Assembly: GCA_030386875.1 (NCBI GenBank)
Contig: CM059564.1
Location: 42,366,075 to 42,430,074, forward strand
Reading direction: 5' to 3'
Length of the DNA stretch: 64,000 bases
Source: Morinoia aosen
Lineage: Eukaryota > Arthropoda > Malacostraca > Amphipoda > Talitridae
In this document: positions 35,101 to 45,579 of the stretch, piece by piece
Layout: each line of letters opens with the position of its first letter
How positions within the stretch are numbered: position 1 is the stretch's first letter
The notes under the pieces: model-generated
What the model was told of the DNA's origin: nothing
The model's database searches: none
What the model saw: only the letters and a program-made list of their open reading frames with translations
Made by a program: the position numbers and the translations under genes

Positions 35101-37344
35101 GGTCGCGAATTTAACGTTCGATCGAAATGGACTTTTTTTAAGAAATTCAAGAGCTTGCAGAAGAAAATTGAGTTCCCGAGTCTGACAAGCTTTGTTGACT
35201 TTGGCCATGGTCTAGTAAAGTAGAATTCAGCTATATTTATAGTTTTATTGCTACTGCCTATGAGATGATTTATTGTGCGCTACAAAGTTATTAAAACTTC
35301 CGTTCACGGAAGTATTGAAGGTGTTTAAGGTGTTACAACTTAAGGTGTTACAACTTGAGGTGCTACAACTTGAGGAAGGATTAAGGATTTAAGGTGTTAC
35401 AACTTAAGGTGTTACAACTTAAGGAAGGATTAAAGATTTAAGGTGTTACAACTCAAGGAAGGATTAAGGATTTAAGGTGTTACAACTTAAGGTGTTACAA
35501 CTTAAGGAAGGATTAAAGATTTAAGGTGTTACAACTCAAGGAAAGATTAAAGATTTAAGGTGTTACAACTCAAGGAAGGATTAAGGATTTAAGGTGTTAC
35601 AACTCAAGGAAGGATTAAGGATTTAAGGTGTTTCAACATAAGGAAGGATTAAGGATTTAAGGTGTTTCAACATAAGGAAAGATTAAGGATTTAAGGTGTT
35701 TCAACATAAGGAAAGATTAAGGATTTAAGGTGTTACAACATAAGGAAGGATTAAGGATTTAAGGTGTTACAACTTAAGGAAGAATTAAGGATTTAAGGTG
35801 TTAAAACTTAAGGAAGGATTAAGGATTTAAGTTGTTACAACTTAAGGGGTTACAAATTAGGGAAGGATTAAGGATTTAAGGTGTTACAACTTAAAAATAT
35901 AAGGAAGGGGGAATTCAATTGATATGAGCAGAAGTACAATGAGTTACGAAGTCTACCCAGTAGTGATCAACCAACTGAATGCAGGTCTTTGACAACTGGA
36001 TGCAGGTCTTTGACAACTGGATGCAGGTCTTTTTCTTCGAGCGGATTGGAAAGCTGAGTATGAAAGGATACGACGGACTAAATAGCGTTTCAGTTTGTTA
36101 CTGACAGTTCACGAGGACGTAGAAATACAGCTGATTGTGTAACTAAGTCTCCTCATGTCAAATTCGCAAAAAATTTATTTTCCTGGAATAATAAGAGTTG
36201 AAAGGGGACAGTCTCACTTGTATTGAACTGATCTTACCACCATAAATACAGCACCAAGTCACGTGGTATCACAAGGACAGAGACGTCTACGCCGACATAG
36301 CTTTTGACGGTCGGCAAAAAAAGCAACAGATATACCTAGAGGGACTTGAAAATGGAAATGATTACATGCATGGAAGGTAGAGGTAAAACGATGGGAAGGG
36401 TAAACTTTGGCACAGCGAACATACGCTGTACCTTTTCGCTGAGCTCATACAGCGGAAATTTGGCAATATAAGTAAAAAAAAGTTAGCAATATTAGCACAA
36501 TACAGACGCAAAAGCGCAGCTAATTTCTTGCTAGCAGTTAGCGTTACTTCGGTGAAATCAAAGTCCCTAATTTATATGCAGACGAGGACATATTGCCAAC
36601 TATTGATCCTGAACGAGGTTTAGTAAGCCTCCATACGTTTTGAAGAGGGAAGAGCTCCAAAGTGATATTGAGAAACCATCTCACGAACTCCTGAGTAAAA
36701 ACTTCGAAAAATGAAAAATGCAAGATGCTTAATACTTGCTAACGTAAAACTTCGTAAAAGACGATAGTTCGTAAGCAAACAACAAATAAGATCAGAGTTT
36801 CAGTTACGATTTATCAACCGGATGAGGGCTATCGCAGTGAATACGATGGGGCGGAAAACATATCTTCAACGCTGAAGAAGTTCACGAGGTTTTCATGGAA
36901 CTGAGCTAAGGACAATCTACGTAGGACGTTTACCATACTTGCGGACCTCGAACGAAGCTCAAAATCGATCATATCGCCAACAATAGCTCAATGTTCAAGA
37001 CACCTTAACTGAACGATGACACACCTACAACATCGCGCATTAAAGTCCATACAGCTCTATTAGATATAAGTGATCAGACTAAACGTAATTACGCTCCCAC
37101 TACATGGGTTGAAATCGCACTGCAGTCCTTCAAAAAGCTACGCTTATCCTACAGAATCATTTATTTAAATCTCACTGGTTATAATCATCTAAAGTGTAAA
37201 CTGATTCTACAAATAATTTCTCACCTCAGGGAAGACCCCCTTCACATGGGTGACCAGAAGACAAGTTTTGCCGACCGCACCGTCTCCCACAGTGGTGACT
37301 TTCATCTCTTTGCCCGTGAGAGGGCACAGCGTCTTGGTCTCCAT
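28971..37344 (-). CDS. Rho-family small GTPase, spliced, 4 coding exons (RhoL-like?)
   Basis: Exons 37344-37225, 34480-34349, 30835-30718 and 29167-28971 join into a 188-residue protein with every junction in frame and every intron GT-AG. Seen: P-loop GDGAVGKT at residues 20-27; switch [10 protein letters not shown] with the conserved Thr45; DTAGQE at 67-72 followed by the Rho-type LRPLSYP; TKLD at 125-128; ECSS at 154-157 in the SAK-loop position; and a C-terminal CAAX box CCIL. Known of the family: Rho GTPases switch between GDP and GTP forms to control actin, polarity and adhesion, and a CAAX ending in Leu is usually geranylgeranylated for membrane anchoring. Odd: between TKLD and ECS there are about 25 residues where Rac and Rho have about 37, so the Rho insert helix is missing. 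From memory, insect RhoL also has a short insert and a CAAX ending IL, so it is the best named candidate, but orthology is not proven. A 13-residue N-terminal extension precedes a second possible start, Met14. No degrading lesion is visible. Confidence 0.93.
29168..30717 (-). other. Intron 3 of the Rho GTPase gene
   Basis: 1550-bp intron, donor GTAAGTG, acceptor ATTTCCAG, phase 1. A partial SINE-like copy lies at 30184-30345; nothing else was recognised. Confidence 0.85.
30184..30345 (+). repeat. SINE-like repeat, partial copy (intron 3)
   Basis: gattagattattagttaggt, then cctaaccacaac, aaagagagtaaggatgaagg, caccattcagtat and gcacaaagtgtgttcc follow the family order. Head half only; antisense to the GTPase gene. 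Confidence 0.75.
30718..30835 (-). CDS. Rho GTPase exon 3
   Basis: 118 nt, residues 85-123 plus the first base of Gly124. Acceptor ...GATTACAG above 30835, donor GTAAGTG below 30718 (phase 1). It encodes [10 protein letters not shown], the beta-4 strand and helix, then KWIPEL and the PIILVG strand before the TKLD box. Joining to exon 2 gives [12 protein letters not shown], the expected register. Confidence 0.93.
31062..31420 (+). repeat. SINE-like repeat, near-complete copy (intron 2)
   Basis: Head gattagatt, then gcctccctaaccacaacaaa, aggcaccatttggtatgg, gcacaaagcgtgttcctaca, ggtgctgaaaaatagga and the tail ctcagctcaagatctcacat with ggagcgctaatttccat. The terminal hairpin is not preserved here. 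Confidence 0.8.
31696..31860. repeat. Roughly 54-bp tandem repeat, 3 copies
   Basis: Core cattactaaaaat, then acacaaaatttac and ttacttgc is repeated with drift. The 80-codon minus frame here comes from it. Confidence 0.75.
32561..32900 (+). repeat. SINE-like repeat, copy in intron 2
   Basis: Follows the family order from taactacaataatggtgtcc through gaaggcatcatttagtatg, gcgcatagaaacagtaagct and the tail aacgctaattcctataaata. Part of the tail hairpin sequence is degraded. Confidence 0.8.
33327..33560 (+). repeat. SINE-like repeat, strongly diverged copy
   Basis: agttcaagactccatagcca, then caacaaaatt, a purine run, agatgtgttctcatacagga and cgcagcaagttacgaagg keep the family order but with many changes. 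Lower confidence. Confidence 0.45.
34349..34480 (-). CDS. Rho GTPase exon 2 (switch I and II)
   Basis: 132 nt, residues 41-84, phase 0 at both ends. Acceptor is TTTTTCAG immediately above 34480; donor is GTGGGT below 34349. It encodes EYVPTVFDN (effector loop with Mg-coordinating Thr45), then [19 protein letters not shown], the diagnostic Rho-family switch II segment. The joined sequence FPE-EYVPTVF reads without gap or insertion against the family pattern, which fixes both splice sites. Confidence 0.93.
34481..37224 (-). other. Intron 1 of the Rho GTPase gene
   Basis: 2744-bp intron, GT-AG. Its exon-2-proximal part holds a 34-bp minisatellite (about 35310-35900) and three copies of a roughly 21-bp unit with core ctggatgcaggtctttgaca (35975-36035). 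The remainder (36036-37224) shows no exon or repeat I can recognise. Confidence 0.85.
35310..35900. repeat. 34-bp minisatellite, about 17 copies (intron 1)
   Basis: Unit aggtgttacaacttaagg then aaggattaaggattta, with interspersed short partial units (ttaaggtgttacaac). It spans nearly 600 bp of intron 1. Confidence 0.93.
37225..37344 (-). CDS. Rho GTPase exon 1 (start, P-loop)
   Basis: 120 nt, residues 1-40, from ATG at 37344-37342 to Glu40, ending at donor GTGAGA (37224 downward), phase 0. It carries [11 protein letters not shown] and the start of switch I (VFPE). The frame stays open upstream for about 28 codons to a TGA near 37430, so the protein could start in an unseen upstream exon; the chosen ATG is the first in-frame Met after that stop and gives a normal family length. 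Met14, just before KVTTVGDG, is an alternative start. Confidence 0.9.
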
Positions 37345-38200
37345 CTGCCTGTAGGTATTTCTGGGAGCCTTGATCTTCGGCGGTCTTCGGGTTGTGAGCG
37401 GGCAGGAGTTGTTCGTAACTCAAATCAAGGTAAGCGGAAACGAAAATTAATCTAACGAGGAACACTGGCCAGGAAATTTCACATAGATGTAAGGTAGTTA
37501 AATAGAGAAATACAGCAGTGGGAAAGGCCAATTGCGTTTACGGAAAGAAATAGATAGAAATATACAGATTGAAACGAAAGCCAGAGAACAGGGTTGAGAT
37601 AAGGAAAATGGAATCCTCAAACCCTGAAGGGCAATTAAATTAAAACAACAAACTAAAACGATTACGAACTATGACAGACTTTGAGAGATAATACACATTT
37701 GTAAAAACGATTACAGGTTTTATGAAGCTGTACACCTTGGAATCATGTTTAACACTAAAAATTAACACTTTTTTGCGATCTGAAATTTAGAATCTGGCAT
37801 GAGGAAAGAGAATAATGTTAAGAAAACCGAACATCTGACAAAATAATTCATAACATTAACATTTTTTTTACAATGAAGGCGATGAATATGAACTCGACAT
37901 AAAAATGAACAATACAAAACAATTGAAACATTTCATAGAAATGTACAAACATTTGCCAAATATTACCAACATTAACAAAAGTATCTTACAAAGAATGATC
38001 ACAAAAATCGTTTCATTAATTGAAATACTGTATTCAGTTTGCTTTTAACTTCATTCATTTAAACTTCCATAGTTCTTCCCGACACAATTGAGCCGAGCTC
38101 TTCCCTCACACTTCAGATGAACTCCGACGCATTTTCGAGTCGTCACCCAACAGCGCCAGTCGGTATGCTGCCCTGACGGCGTCGCTGCTGTTCTCTATGT
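37345..38200. other. 5' flank of the GTPase gene
   Basis: Just upstream of the start the sequence is GC-richer, then AT-rich. A possible 5' UTR is 37345 to about 37430, where the reading frame is open. No convincing TATA box or acceptor upstream was recognised. Confidence 0.45.
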
Positions 38201-38204
38201 AAAT

Positions 38205-38660
38205 GAGTATGAAATAAAGGGAATAAAGTACTTTTGTAATGAACATAAAAGGAAGGGAATTAATAATTTTAAAGTACGTATAAAGTAAAGGAAATAAAGT
38301 GTTCTTCCAGAAAGCTTTAAGTAAAGGAATGGTCGGTTTGTTACCTTGCGTAGCCGGTGTTCTCTATATGAACTTAAAGTGCGTGAAGGGAATGAAGTAT
38401 TTTTTAAAATGATCATGAAATAACGGAAATAAAAACTTATTAATGGACACAAAGCGGAGAGAGTGAAATATTCTTATAATAAAGAAAGTAAAATGAATGA
38501 AGTGTTTTTCTAACAAGCCCAAAGAAACGTGGAAGAAGTAATTTTAAAATGAGCATAAAGTAAAGGGAAAAGGTATTTTATTAACAAGTACAATGTGAAG
38601 GGAATAAAACATTCTTTTAACGTGGGAATAAAGTATTTCAGTATAAAGGGAATAAAGTAT
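38205..38660. repeat. Degenerate tandem repeat, gggaataaagta core
   Basis: Irregular 40-60 bp modules built from aagtaaagggaataaagta, ttcttttaa and atgaacataaag. Boundaries are soft. It lies about 0.9 kb upstream of the GTPase start. Confidence 0.75.
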
Positions 38661-38683
38661 ATCAATATATATATATTTATATA

Positions 38684-38872
38684 TTATTAGTTGGTTTAAG
38701 CCTCCCTATCCTCAATAAATGAGATCCAAAGAGAGGACGGGAGAAGGTACCATTTAGTATGGAGTTAAGGGAACGCGGAATCCATGCAGAAAGGGCATTG
38801 AAACAGTAAGATGAGAAAGAAGTTCATGAAACAAGATCAAAGTTCAAGAAGAAAGTAGTAGGTGCTGAAAAA
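38684..38872 (+). repeat. SINE-like repeat, tail-less copy
   Basis: attattagttggtttaagcc through taccatttagtatggagtta, gaaacagtaagatgagaaag and agtagtaggtgctgaaaaag, then stops. Confidence 0.85.
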
Positions 38873-39048
38873 GTATTTCAATAGAACAGAAAGTAAAGGT
38901 AATGAGCATAAAGTGAAGAATACAAAGGTTCAATGCAATTGTGAAGGAACACGATGGCAAAGACACCGGAGAACTGTGGCTTCTCATTTCCACAGAACAA
39001 ATTGCGGAACAGCGACCGTCGTATTTTAATAAAAGGAACATACCAACG

Positions 39049-39277
39049 TTAACCGTTGACTGCGATTCCACGTACTGGTGGGTAGAGCTCAAGTTTTTCC
39101 TGCTGCGAAAAGACTCATCGATGGGTCGTTTGAAAAAGTTGCAAGAATCTATAAAAATTACTAGTATTGCTTAGACTCAGTTAATGTCTAGTATTTCTAA
39201 AATTTCAAACAACCTTTGAATTTACATACGAGCTGAATACTGAACTTCAGTTTAAGCCATCACATTCAATGTGTTAA
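39049..39277 (-). mobile_element. TTAA-bounded MITE, copy B2
   Basis: TTAA (39049-39052) then CCGTTGACTGCGATTCC; other end GCCATCACATTCAATGTG then TTAA (39274-39277). Reversed relative to copy B1 at 1756, with the shared hairpin gactcatcgatgggtcg (39110-39126). Terminal repeats are diverged, but the TTAA flanks are exact. Confidence 0.75.
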
Positions 39278-40110
39278 AACACCAAACGAAAAGACAGTTA
39301 GGTGCGGCAACAAAATCAGTAATTATCGAAATACGTCGGGAACTTCGTATTGAAGTGAATGCCTTTATATTAACTGAGGAAATAAGAAGAACTTTCCGAC
39401 AGTTCACGTGAGGACCGTGAGAGCATGTATTAGTCTCTATTTTGCCTCAGGTGACCGGCATTGATGTCAGAGATCCAATGCACGTCCCACACTTCAAGTT
39501 TCATCTTTTTTAGGGATATTCCGGTTTTACTCAGAAGAGTTTCGCGAAAACTATACTTCAGAACTCCCGATTACTGCGTTCATTAATTGAGAGCGAGTAG
39601 ATTATTAGAAGAAACTCATAATAAATTATTCACAAAACACCTTCAGTGACACATTCCTACTACAAATTAGGCGTTCATGGTAACAGAAAACTTCAAGAAG
39701 TAGTAATTTTTTGAGATTTTAAGGTCGTTTTTAGAGAACTCCATTGAATAATTGAAAAAATCTTCCTGCCGTACCCGTGATGTTTAATTGTTTTTTGGTA
39801 CGTTTCAAGAATACAGCAGGTATTCAAAATACGCTATGTTCTTCTTGGCTCCCCAAATGAAGCAAAAAATATACTAACAAGCAAATATTATTTAACCAAG
39901 TGAAATTTGAACTCCACATATTCCGCCACTGATTTATTTCCAGTGATTTTGCACGTACGCATGGCGTCTGACATGAAAAAAGTGTTCACGCGAAACCTGA
40001 AAACAGATACACGAGACAAGAAGCGATTCTGCCAAGATAGCGCGGGCATAAAGGATCTCTTATGTCAGACCGACGCGCGGGGCCTGCGCTGTGAAGTCAG
40101 CAATGAAGGT
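39278..40110. other. Unannotated stretch with a possible small open frame
   Basis: A frame from ATG 39961 runs about 81 codons to 40206 (starts MASDMKKVFTRNLKTDTRDK) and continues into the 87-bp repeat. No motif or splice partner is recognised, so I do not call it a gene. Confidence 0.35.
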
Positions 40111-40121
40111 TCCCCACACAG

Positions 40122-40360
40122 GCAACGGAATCCAAACTTGCAGCACCTTACCGTCAAAACGAACGCAGCTATTTCAGTGTCATCTTTAACGAAGAGTTCG
40201 CTATAGAAGCAACAGAATACAAACTTGCAGCACCTTACCGCCAAAACGAACGCAGCTATTTCAGTACCATCTTTAACGAAGAGTTCGCCATAGAAGCAAC
40301 AGAATACAAACTTGCAGCACCTTACCGCCAAAACGAACGCAGCTATTTCAGAGCCGCCTC
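40122..40360. repeat. 87-bp tandem repeat, about 2.7 copies
   Basis: Markers aaacttgcagcaccttaccg at 40134, 40221 and 40308 give an 87-bp period, a multiple of three, so both strands keep open frames of 29-residue repeats (plus: EATEYKLAAPYRQNERSYF; minus: 102 codons). The last copies are almost identical, so recent duplication is as good an explanation as coding. Confidence 0.92.
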
Positions 40361-41930
40361 TAAAATACAACACTTTGTAGCATCTTGCACTTAATGTAAA
40401 TTATATACGACCATGAATTCATCAGAGAAAGTTTGAGGCGATGAATGATGATCAACAGAGCATTGTATTAAATTCGGTTTAGGAGTACTTGACGCGATGG
40501 AGGATGTTTGGGTGAAGCTTGAAAGTAAATTAGGCGACGTTCTTTCGATATCAGGAAAATCAGTGAGAATGCATGTAAAACATCACAAAACGGCATTCAG
40601 CGTGCGGAACTTGTTCATTATCCGCAAAAAATCCCTCCGTTACTAAGTAGACAAAATTACTCCTTCCGAAACTACTTCACTACAGTACCACATAAAATAG
40701 TTTACAATATACAAATTCCACCAACTGAAGAAAAAATAGTAAATTATGACAAAGGTACAAGTGACAATGTGAGTCACGACGACGGTGTGAGGTACAAGGT
40801 GGGGCAGATCAAATGCCCGAGTTTTGAAAGGCGCGCGCAACAGCTGTGGTGGTGACGGTAAGATGTGTGTGGTCACCACCATCTTCCTGATGCCATCTTA
40901 AAAAGGTGAGCACACAAACGGCATTGTAAACTAATTTGAATAGAATAAAAAATAATTCTATAAGTATTGTTTTACTTTTCCTAATAGCCTTCTAAAACGC
41001 GGACATTTTATTTGCCCCACCCTCTACAATCATTTTGAAGTTCTGGATCATTAATTAGAATACGAGGCACACAAAATAGTTACTTATTTACAAATAATTT
41101 GAAACAGATAACTGAAGTCACGATGCCAAATTTAGATAAATTTTCAATCACCGTTAGCACTGTCTTTTTTGCTCGCGTATTGAACCTTAAAGCAAGACTT
41201 ACGAGCGACACGACGCAACAAGTTTCACCTTACAAACCACAAACAAGTCATTTCCTCACTCACTGCTGGGAGTGCACGTGTGCCGGATACGTACTTCTGT
41301 GTACGTACTCCTGGTCCAATGCATCACCGGCCGTCTTTCCTTTTCCACTCCGCGACAAAAGGGACGAAGTCGACACAAAGAAATGAGCTGCGGTGCTACG
41401 GGAACACATGTTGGACGCCACCGACGTTGGTTAGCTCATCAACTCGAACAAACCAAACACTTGGCCTCTCCATCCTACTTTGACAAATGGTGGCAACGAA
41501 AAGTAACAAAAGCCCCTTAACGCTACACATTATCTTTTTTAGCACTTTTTACGACACTGGCTACGTGATTTTTAACACTTTTTTCAGCACTGGCTGCAAC
41601 AATTTCGTGATTTTGAGTGCCCAGCTCTATCCCAAGCGACAGAACACACCCGGCGTCGTTGAACAGCTAACGCTACTGAATAGCAATCCAATTACGGGAT
41701 GTGTACATCTGGCAAATATGAACGTATGACATTATGTTTCTAACCTGACAACTGAACGTTAGAGAGGCAATGAAATTCAGGCGTGAATTATACAATATGC
41801 TTACACAAAACACCAAAAAATAAAGGAACATTCGTCAACAATTATATTGATTATTGATTTATCGCGTATGCCTGGATAAACTTTAACAGACTTTAGAACA
41901 CTGATCCTGAACCCGCGCATGATTTTTTGT
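40361..41930. other. Unannotated stretch
   Basis: 1.6 kb with overlapping frames of 67-95 codons at 41099-41730, none recognisable. Confidence 0.45.
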
Positions 41931-41934
41931 TGCT

Positions 41935-42610
41935 TTAAACAATTTAAACAATTTAAACAATTTATTTACCACAGGTGATACAGAGGTAGAATTTTACTTA
42001 AGTCTAGTACAATGGTCAAATTTGAGTATAGCTACCTGTGGGCCCGAATAAGTTCAGCGACTTCTAGGGCATCCTACCATCACGTTATTCTAGGGTGTAC
42101 AAAAGTTTAACCTAGTTCACTTAACCTAGTTTCGCATTAGACTGATCATTGAGATAATTAACTCGATATTTTATGCTGTATTTTACAATATAGGTCAAGT
42201 CGGCTATATTTAACAGTATGTTCGATAAAACGATTCAAGAGCAGAGAGAAGATTGGTTATGGTACACAAGGCAAGTTACATTATGACATTATCATTAGTT
42301 ACATGTAGGAGGCAAGATTTCGACACGGTGATCTTACACGACTAGTATTCTGATAGGAAGTGAGACTCAAGATGTCTTTTGAATACTGTGTACGAGTTAC
42401 ATTCACGGATCTCTGCAGGTATAGAGTTCCAAGTTTTGGTTCCAACGAAGAGAATACTGTGTTGCGACCTGGCCTTTGAATAATAAGGAAGCATGAATTT
42501 ACTTCTATTTCGGGTTAAATGGTCGTGATGACCAGTTTGCGCGTAGACTTTATTGTAGACTTTATAAATGTCTACAATGTAATTAGGAAGTAATTAAGTC
42601 ATGTAAGAAA
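41935..42610 (-). pseudogene. Non-LTR retrotransposon, 5'-truncated: RT C-terminus, 3' UTR and tail
   Basis: On the minus strand an open frame from about 42595 to a TAG near 42345 encodes about 80 residues, including HHDHLTRNRSKF, LPYYSKARSQHSILFVGTKT, WNSIPAEIRE and FKRHLESHF. This is the usual C-terminal block of jockey/CR1-type reverse transcriptases (a WNsLPxxIR motif then FKxxL). Downstream is a 3' UTR of about 370 bp ending in repeats of the 9-mer caatttaaa (41935-41975), a typical microsatellite tail. 5' truncated as usual for target-primed insertion; this piece has no stop or frameshift. Confidence 0.85.
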
Positions 42611-43765
42611 TTATCTCGTAACACAGCCTGGTTACAGGAACAGTTTGCTCGTCGACGGTCGCTTGTCACTCGAAGCAAAGAGTGACAAGTAAAAGCAGTT
42701 CGCTATTGGTCGAAACGCGAGGAGCGGCACATCTGTAGACAATCAGAAAGCCGTGTCGGTTGCCCGCATGGTGGGATCAGTTGTTCTCAGTATTTTGTTT
42801 TTCGCAACAATTCACTGGGTAGTGGACGGCTATACTTATAAACACGTCAAATGTCTCACGTATCCGAACTGCAAATACCCTGCAGTTGCTCTATGCAAGA
42901 GTTCCCTTCTTTTTTTTTGTGCTCCGCACCCCAAAAAAAATTAATTCGAACCTCCCACCCCCTGCAATAAAAACGTCAAAATATCGCCAATATCCTATTT
43001 TTCATCTAGACTTTTCTCTCGCCCCTGGAATATCGTCTCGCACCCCAGGTTACGAACCCTTGCTTTAGAAGGTGAACACGCCAGCACCCAGTTGCATATC
43101 ATGGACAGTCGATTTAAGGATCGTAAAACTCAAAAATGCCTCGAATAATTAATGGCCATGGTGACGACACCGCGTGTTGAAACGCCCACCCTTTTTGGTA
43201 CAGCTGCACAATCGATCGCTGCGGTTACGACCACCATCTGCTCAACTCAACTTCTCAATCTGAGGCAAGTAAGACAGCTTGAAATAAATGAAACAAGTTT
43301 TCGAAATTGTGGACATGTTTGGAAACTTAGTAAACAATACTTTTGTACCTGCAGAAACTAGAAAAACTGATCATACATCCGATGAAGCTAGAATAATTAA
43401 CATTCGAAACTGTCGGTGTGCGTTAAATACATTTGATTAATTCGGCAGGAACTTTTCTGCAGTAAGGAATTATATTCTCAACCATTTGAGTCCCTGAATT
43501 TCCTCCTAAAAGAGTTATGTGATAAATGCAATAAGAATATTCACGTTTTTTAAATTAGGAGGGACCAGACTTGCTACACCTGGCTGAAATAAATCATTTA
43601 CTCTGATGCAAGTATTAAGTGCAGCACATGATAGACATAACTGTGTTTCTAATTGGCATGGAACAAAACGTACATTCCATCCTGGCTCAGGAAATAATAG
43701 ACAAGCTCAATTTTTTAACCGTGTATATTAAAAAATACCAAGATCTACAGAAATAACTGTGCAAT
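42611..43765. other. Unannotated stretch with a small secreted-peptide-like frame
   Basis: ATG at 42768 starts MVGSVVLSILFFATIHWVVDG, a plausible signal peptide, followed by a short segment with Cys in KCL, NCK and LCK contexts, ending at 42944. No homologue or splice context recognised; it may be chance. Confidence 0.25.
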
Positions 43766-44105
43766 AGATTAGATTATGTAAGTTAGTCTGTTTAAGTCTC
43801 CCCCTAAACGCAACATACGAGTTCCCATGATAGAAGAGAACAAGGCACCATTCTGTATGGAGTTACGGGAATGTAGAATCTATGCACAAGGTGCGTTCCT
43901 ACACTAGATCCCCTGCGTAAAGAAACAGCAAGTTGAGAAGGAAGGCTATGAAACAAGATAAAAATCGAATGAAGCATATGGTGTTGAAGAACAGGATCAG
44001 AGAGAACTGAAAAAAGACAGTCCGTAACAAAACAAAAACATATTCTATTTCAACGAAAAGAAGGCCTACCTACCTAATGCTCAGCTCGGGACTTCACACA
44101 ATTGT
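43765..44105 (+). repeat. SINE-like repeat, near-complete copy
   Basis: gattagattatgtaagttag through caaggcaccattctgtatgg, gcacaaggtgcgttcctaca, ggtgttgaagaacagga and ctcagctcgggacttcacac. The terminal hairpin is absent. Confidence 0.85.
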
Positions 44106-44274
44106 TCAATAAAGATGCGCATTATGAACAACAGATGACAGAAATGAGATGGCGAGGAGTGACACTTGATGACGGCTCAGCCACTCGAGATGCTTGACTG
44201 GCGATAAGCGAGTCGCAGAACACTCGACTAGCAGGGAAGCATATACAACTTATGCACCAGGTCGCCTTTATCTT

Positions 44275-44590
44275 GTTCTTGCTCTTCTGCAACTTGTGCA
44301 ACAGTGCCATAGGGAAGAACACAATCAAACCGCTTTTCATAATTTAAATAAGTTATTTCGCAGAGATCCGCGGGGATTTTACCAGTTTTTTGCCAAAGGG
44401 TAGGAAAAAATTGTGAAATTGTGCAACAATTCCAAAAGGAAAAAACACGATCTAACCGCTTTTCATAACTGAAATAAGTTGTTTCACAGAGATCAGCTGG
44501 GATTTATCATGTTTTTCCTACCCAAAGGGTAGGAAAATTGTGGAATTGGAATTTTTTAATAATTCTTAAGGGAAAAACACGCTCTTCACA
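44275..44590. repeat. Tandem duplication of about 125 bp with a perfect hairpin
   Basis: aaccgcttttcataa, then aaataagtt-tttc-cagagatc and gtaggaaaa occur twice (near 44330 and 44455). The second unit contains a perfect 11-bp inverted repeat, TTTTCCTACCC AAA GGGTAGGAAAA (44513-44537). Confidence 0.75.
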
Positions 44591-44756
44591 AGCGCCAGAA
44601 AAGGACGGTGGGTTGCTGGTGCAACGTGAGTGGGTAAATCGTAGAGAAAATTACATTTTCGTCAGCAACTCGTTAATTCAGCTCTGACATTTAAACGAGT
44701 GGAATAATTATGTACGTTATTCATAGTTTCAGTACTTGCAGTACTGTATGAATAAG

Positions 44757-44815
44757 GGGTATAATACAAGGAAGTTGGATAGACCTCCATTAAACTTCCT
44801 TGGTATAATACCATC
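44757..44815. repeat. Short inverted repeat
   Basis: ggtataatacaaggaagtt and aacttccttggtataatacc form a hairpin of about 19 bp with a 20-base loop. No transcript evidence can be given. Confidence 0.65.
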
Positions 44816-45579
44816 ATCTATCGATGAATCCGTCAAATATAAAAATTGATGAACTGTAAAACGAAAATTGAATGGTAACAGATAGTTCATTATTGCATCT
44901 AAAACGGAAAATTAACATTTATGAGGGAAAATAGTTATGAGAAATAAAATGCCATGCTTGACTAATAGCAAAATATTTTCCTTAAAATACACGTAATTGG
45001 TATTTGTCGAGACACGAGGGGTGCCTAATGCCAGAGGTGGTCCGACAGCTCCCGATAACATGGGGGCATCATAGATAACCATACAACACTCGAGAACCGC
45101 GTGGTTCCCATGGCAATTACTTGGAGGGCAACAAAAATCTGAGAATACCTTCGGCCAGGAATTTATAAAAAACATCACGGTAACTGCACGTCATTTACTC
45201 AATTTCAGTTACGACATTAGCAAATACATATAAGATTAAGATTTGTTCAACTGCAAAACTGAGACTACCTGTAGTTCCCCATGAGAAGTATCATGAAATT
45301 ACGTAACACAAATAATGAAGTAAAATGAGCAATACCCTAATTAAATTTTGTTTACTAATTCAAACTGGAACTGGAACTCGTATTAGAACACAAACCATCA
45401 GAAATATGTAAAACCCAAGCTGATTGTAAGTAGTGTGATAAGTTCACAGGGTGTAGCAGGAATACCAGATTGGTATTTTTTGCCCAAATTCCTCTAGTGT
45501 GTCCTTTTTCGCTTGAAGTTTAACCAATTGACGCCCCAGAGGAATATACGGACCTCTTTCAAAACGCTATTATTATACA

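Noticed and set aside
37226-37531. 101-codon minus frame over the GTPase first exon
   Set aside because: It is in a different frame from the P-loop; the true exon frame gives GDGAVGKT and splices correctly to exon 2.
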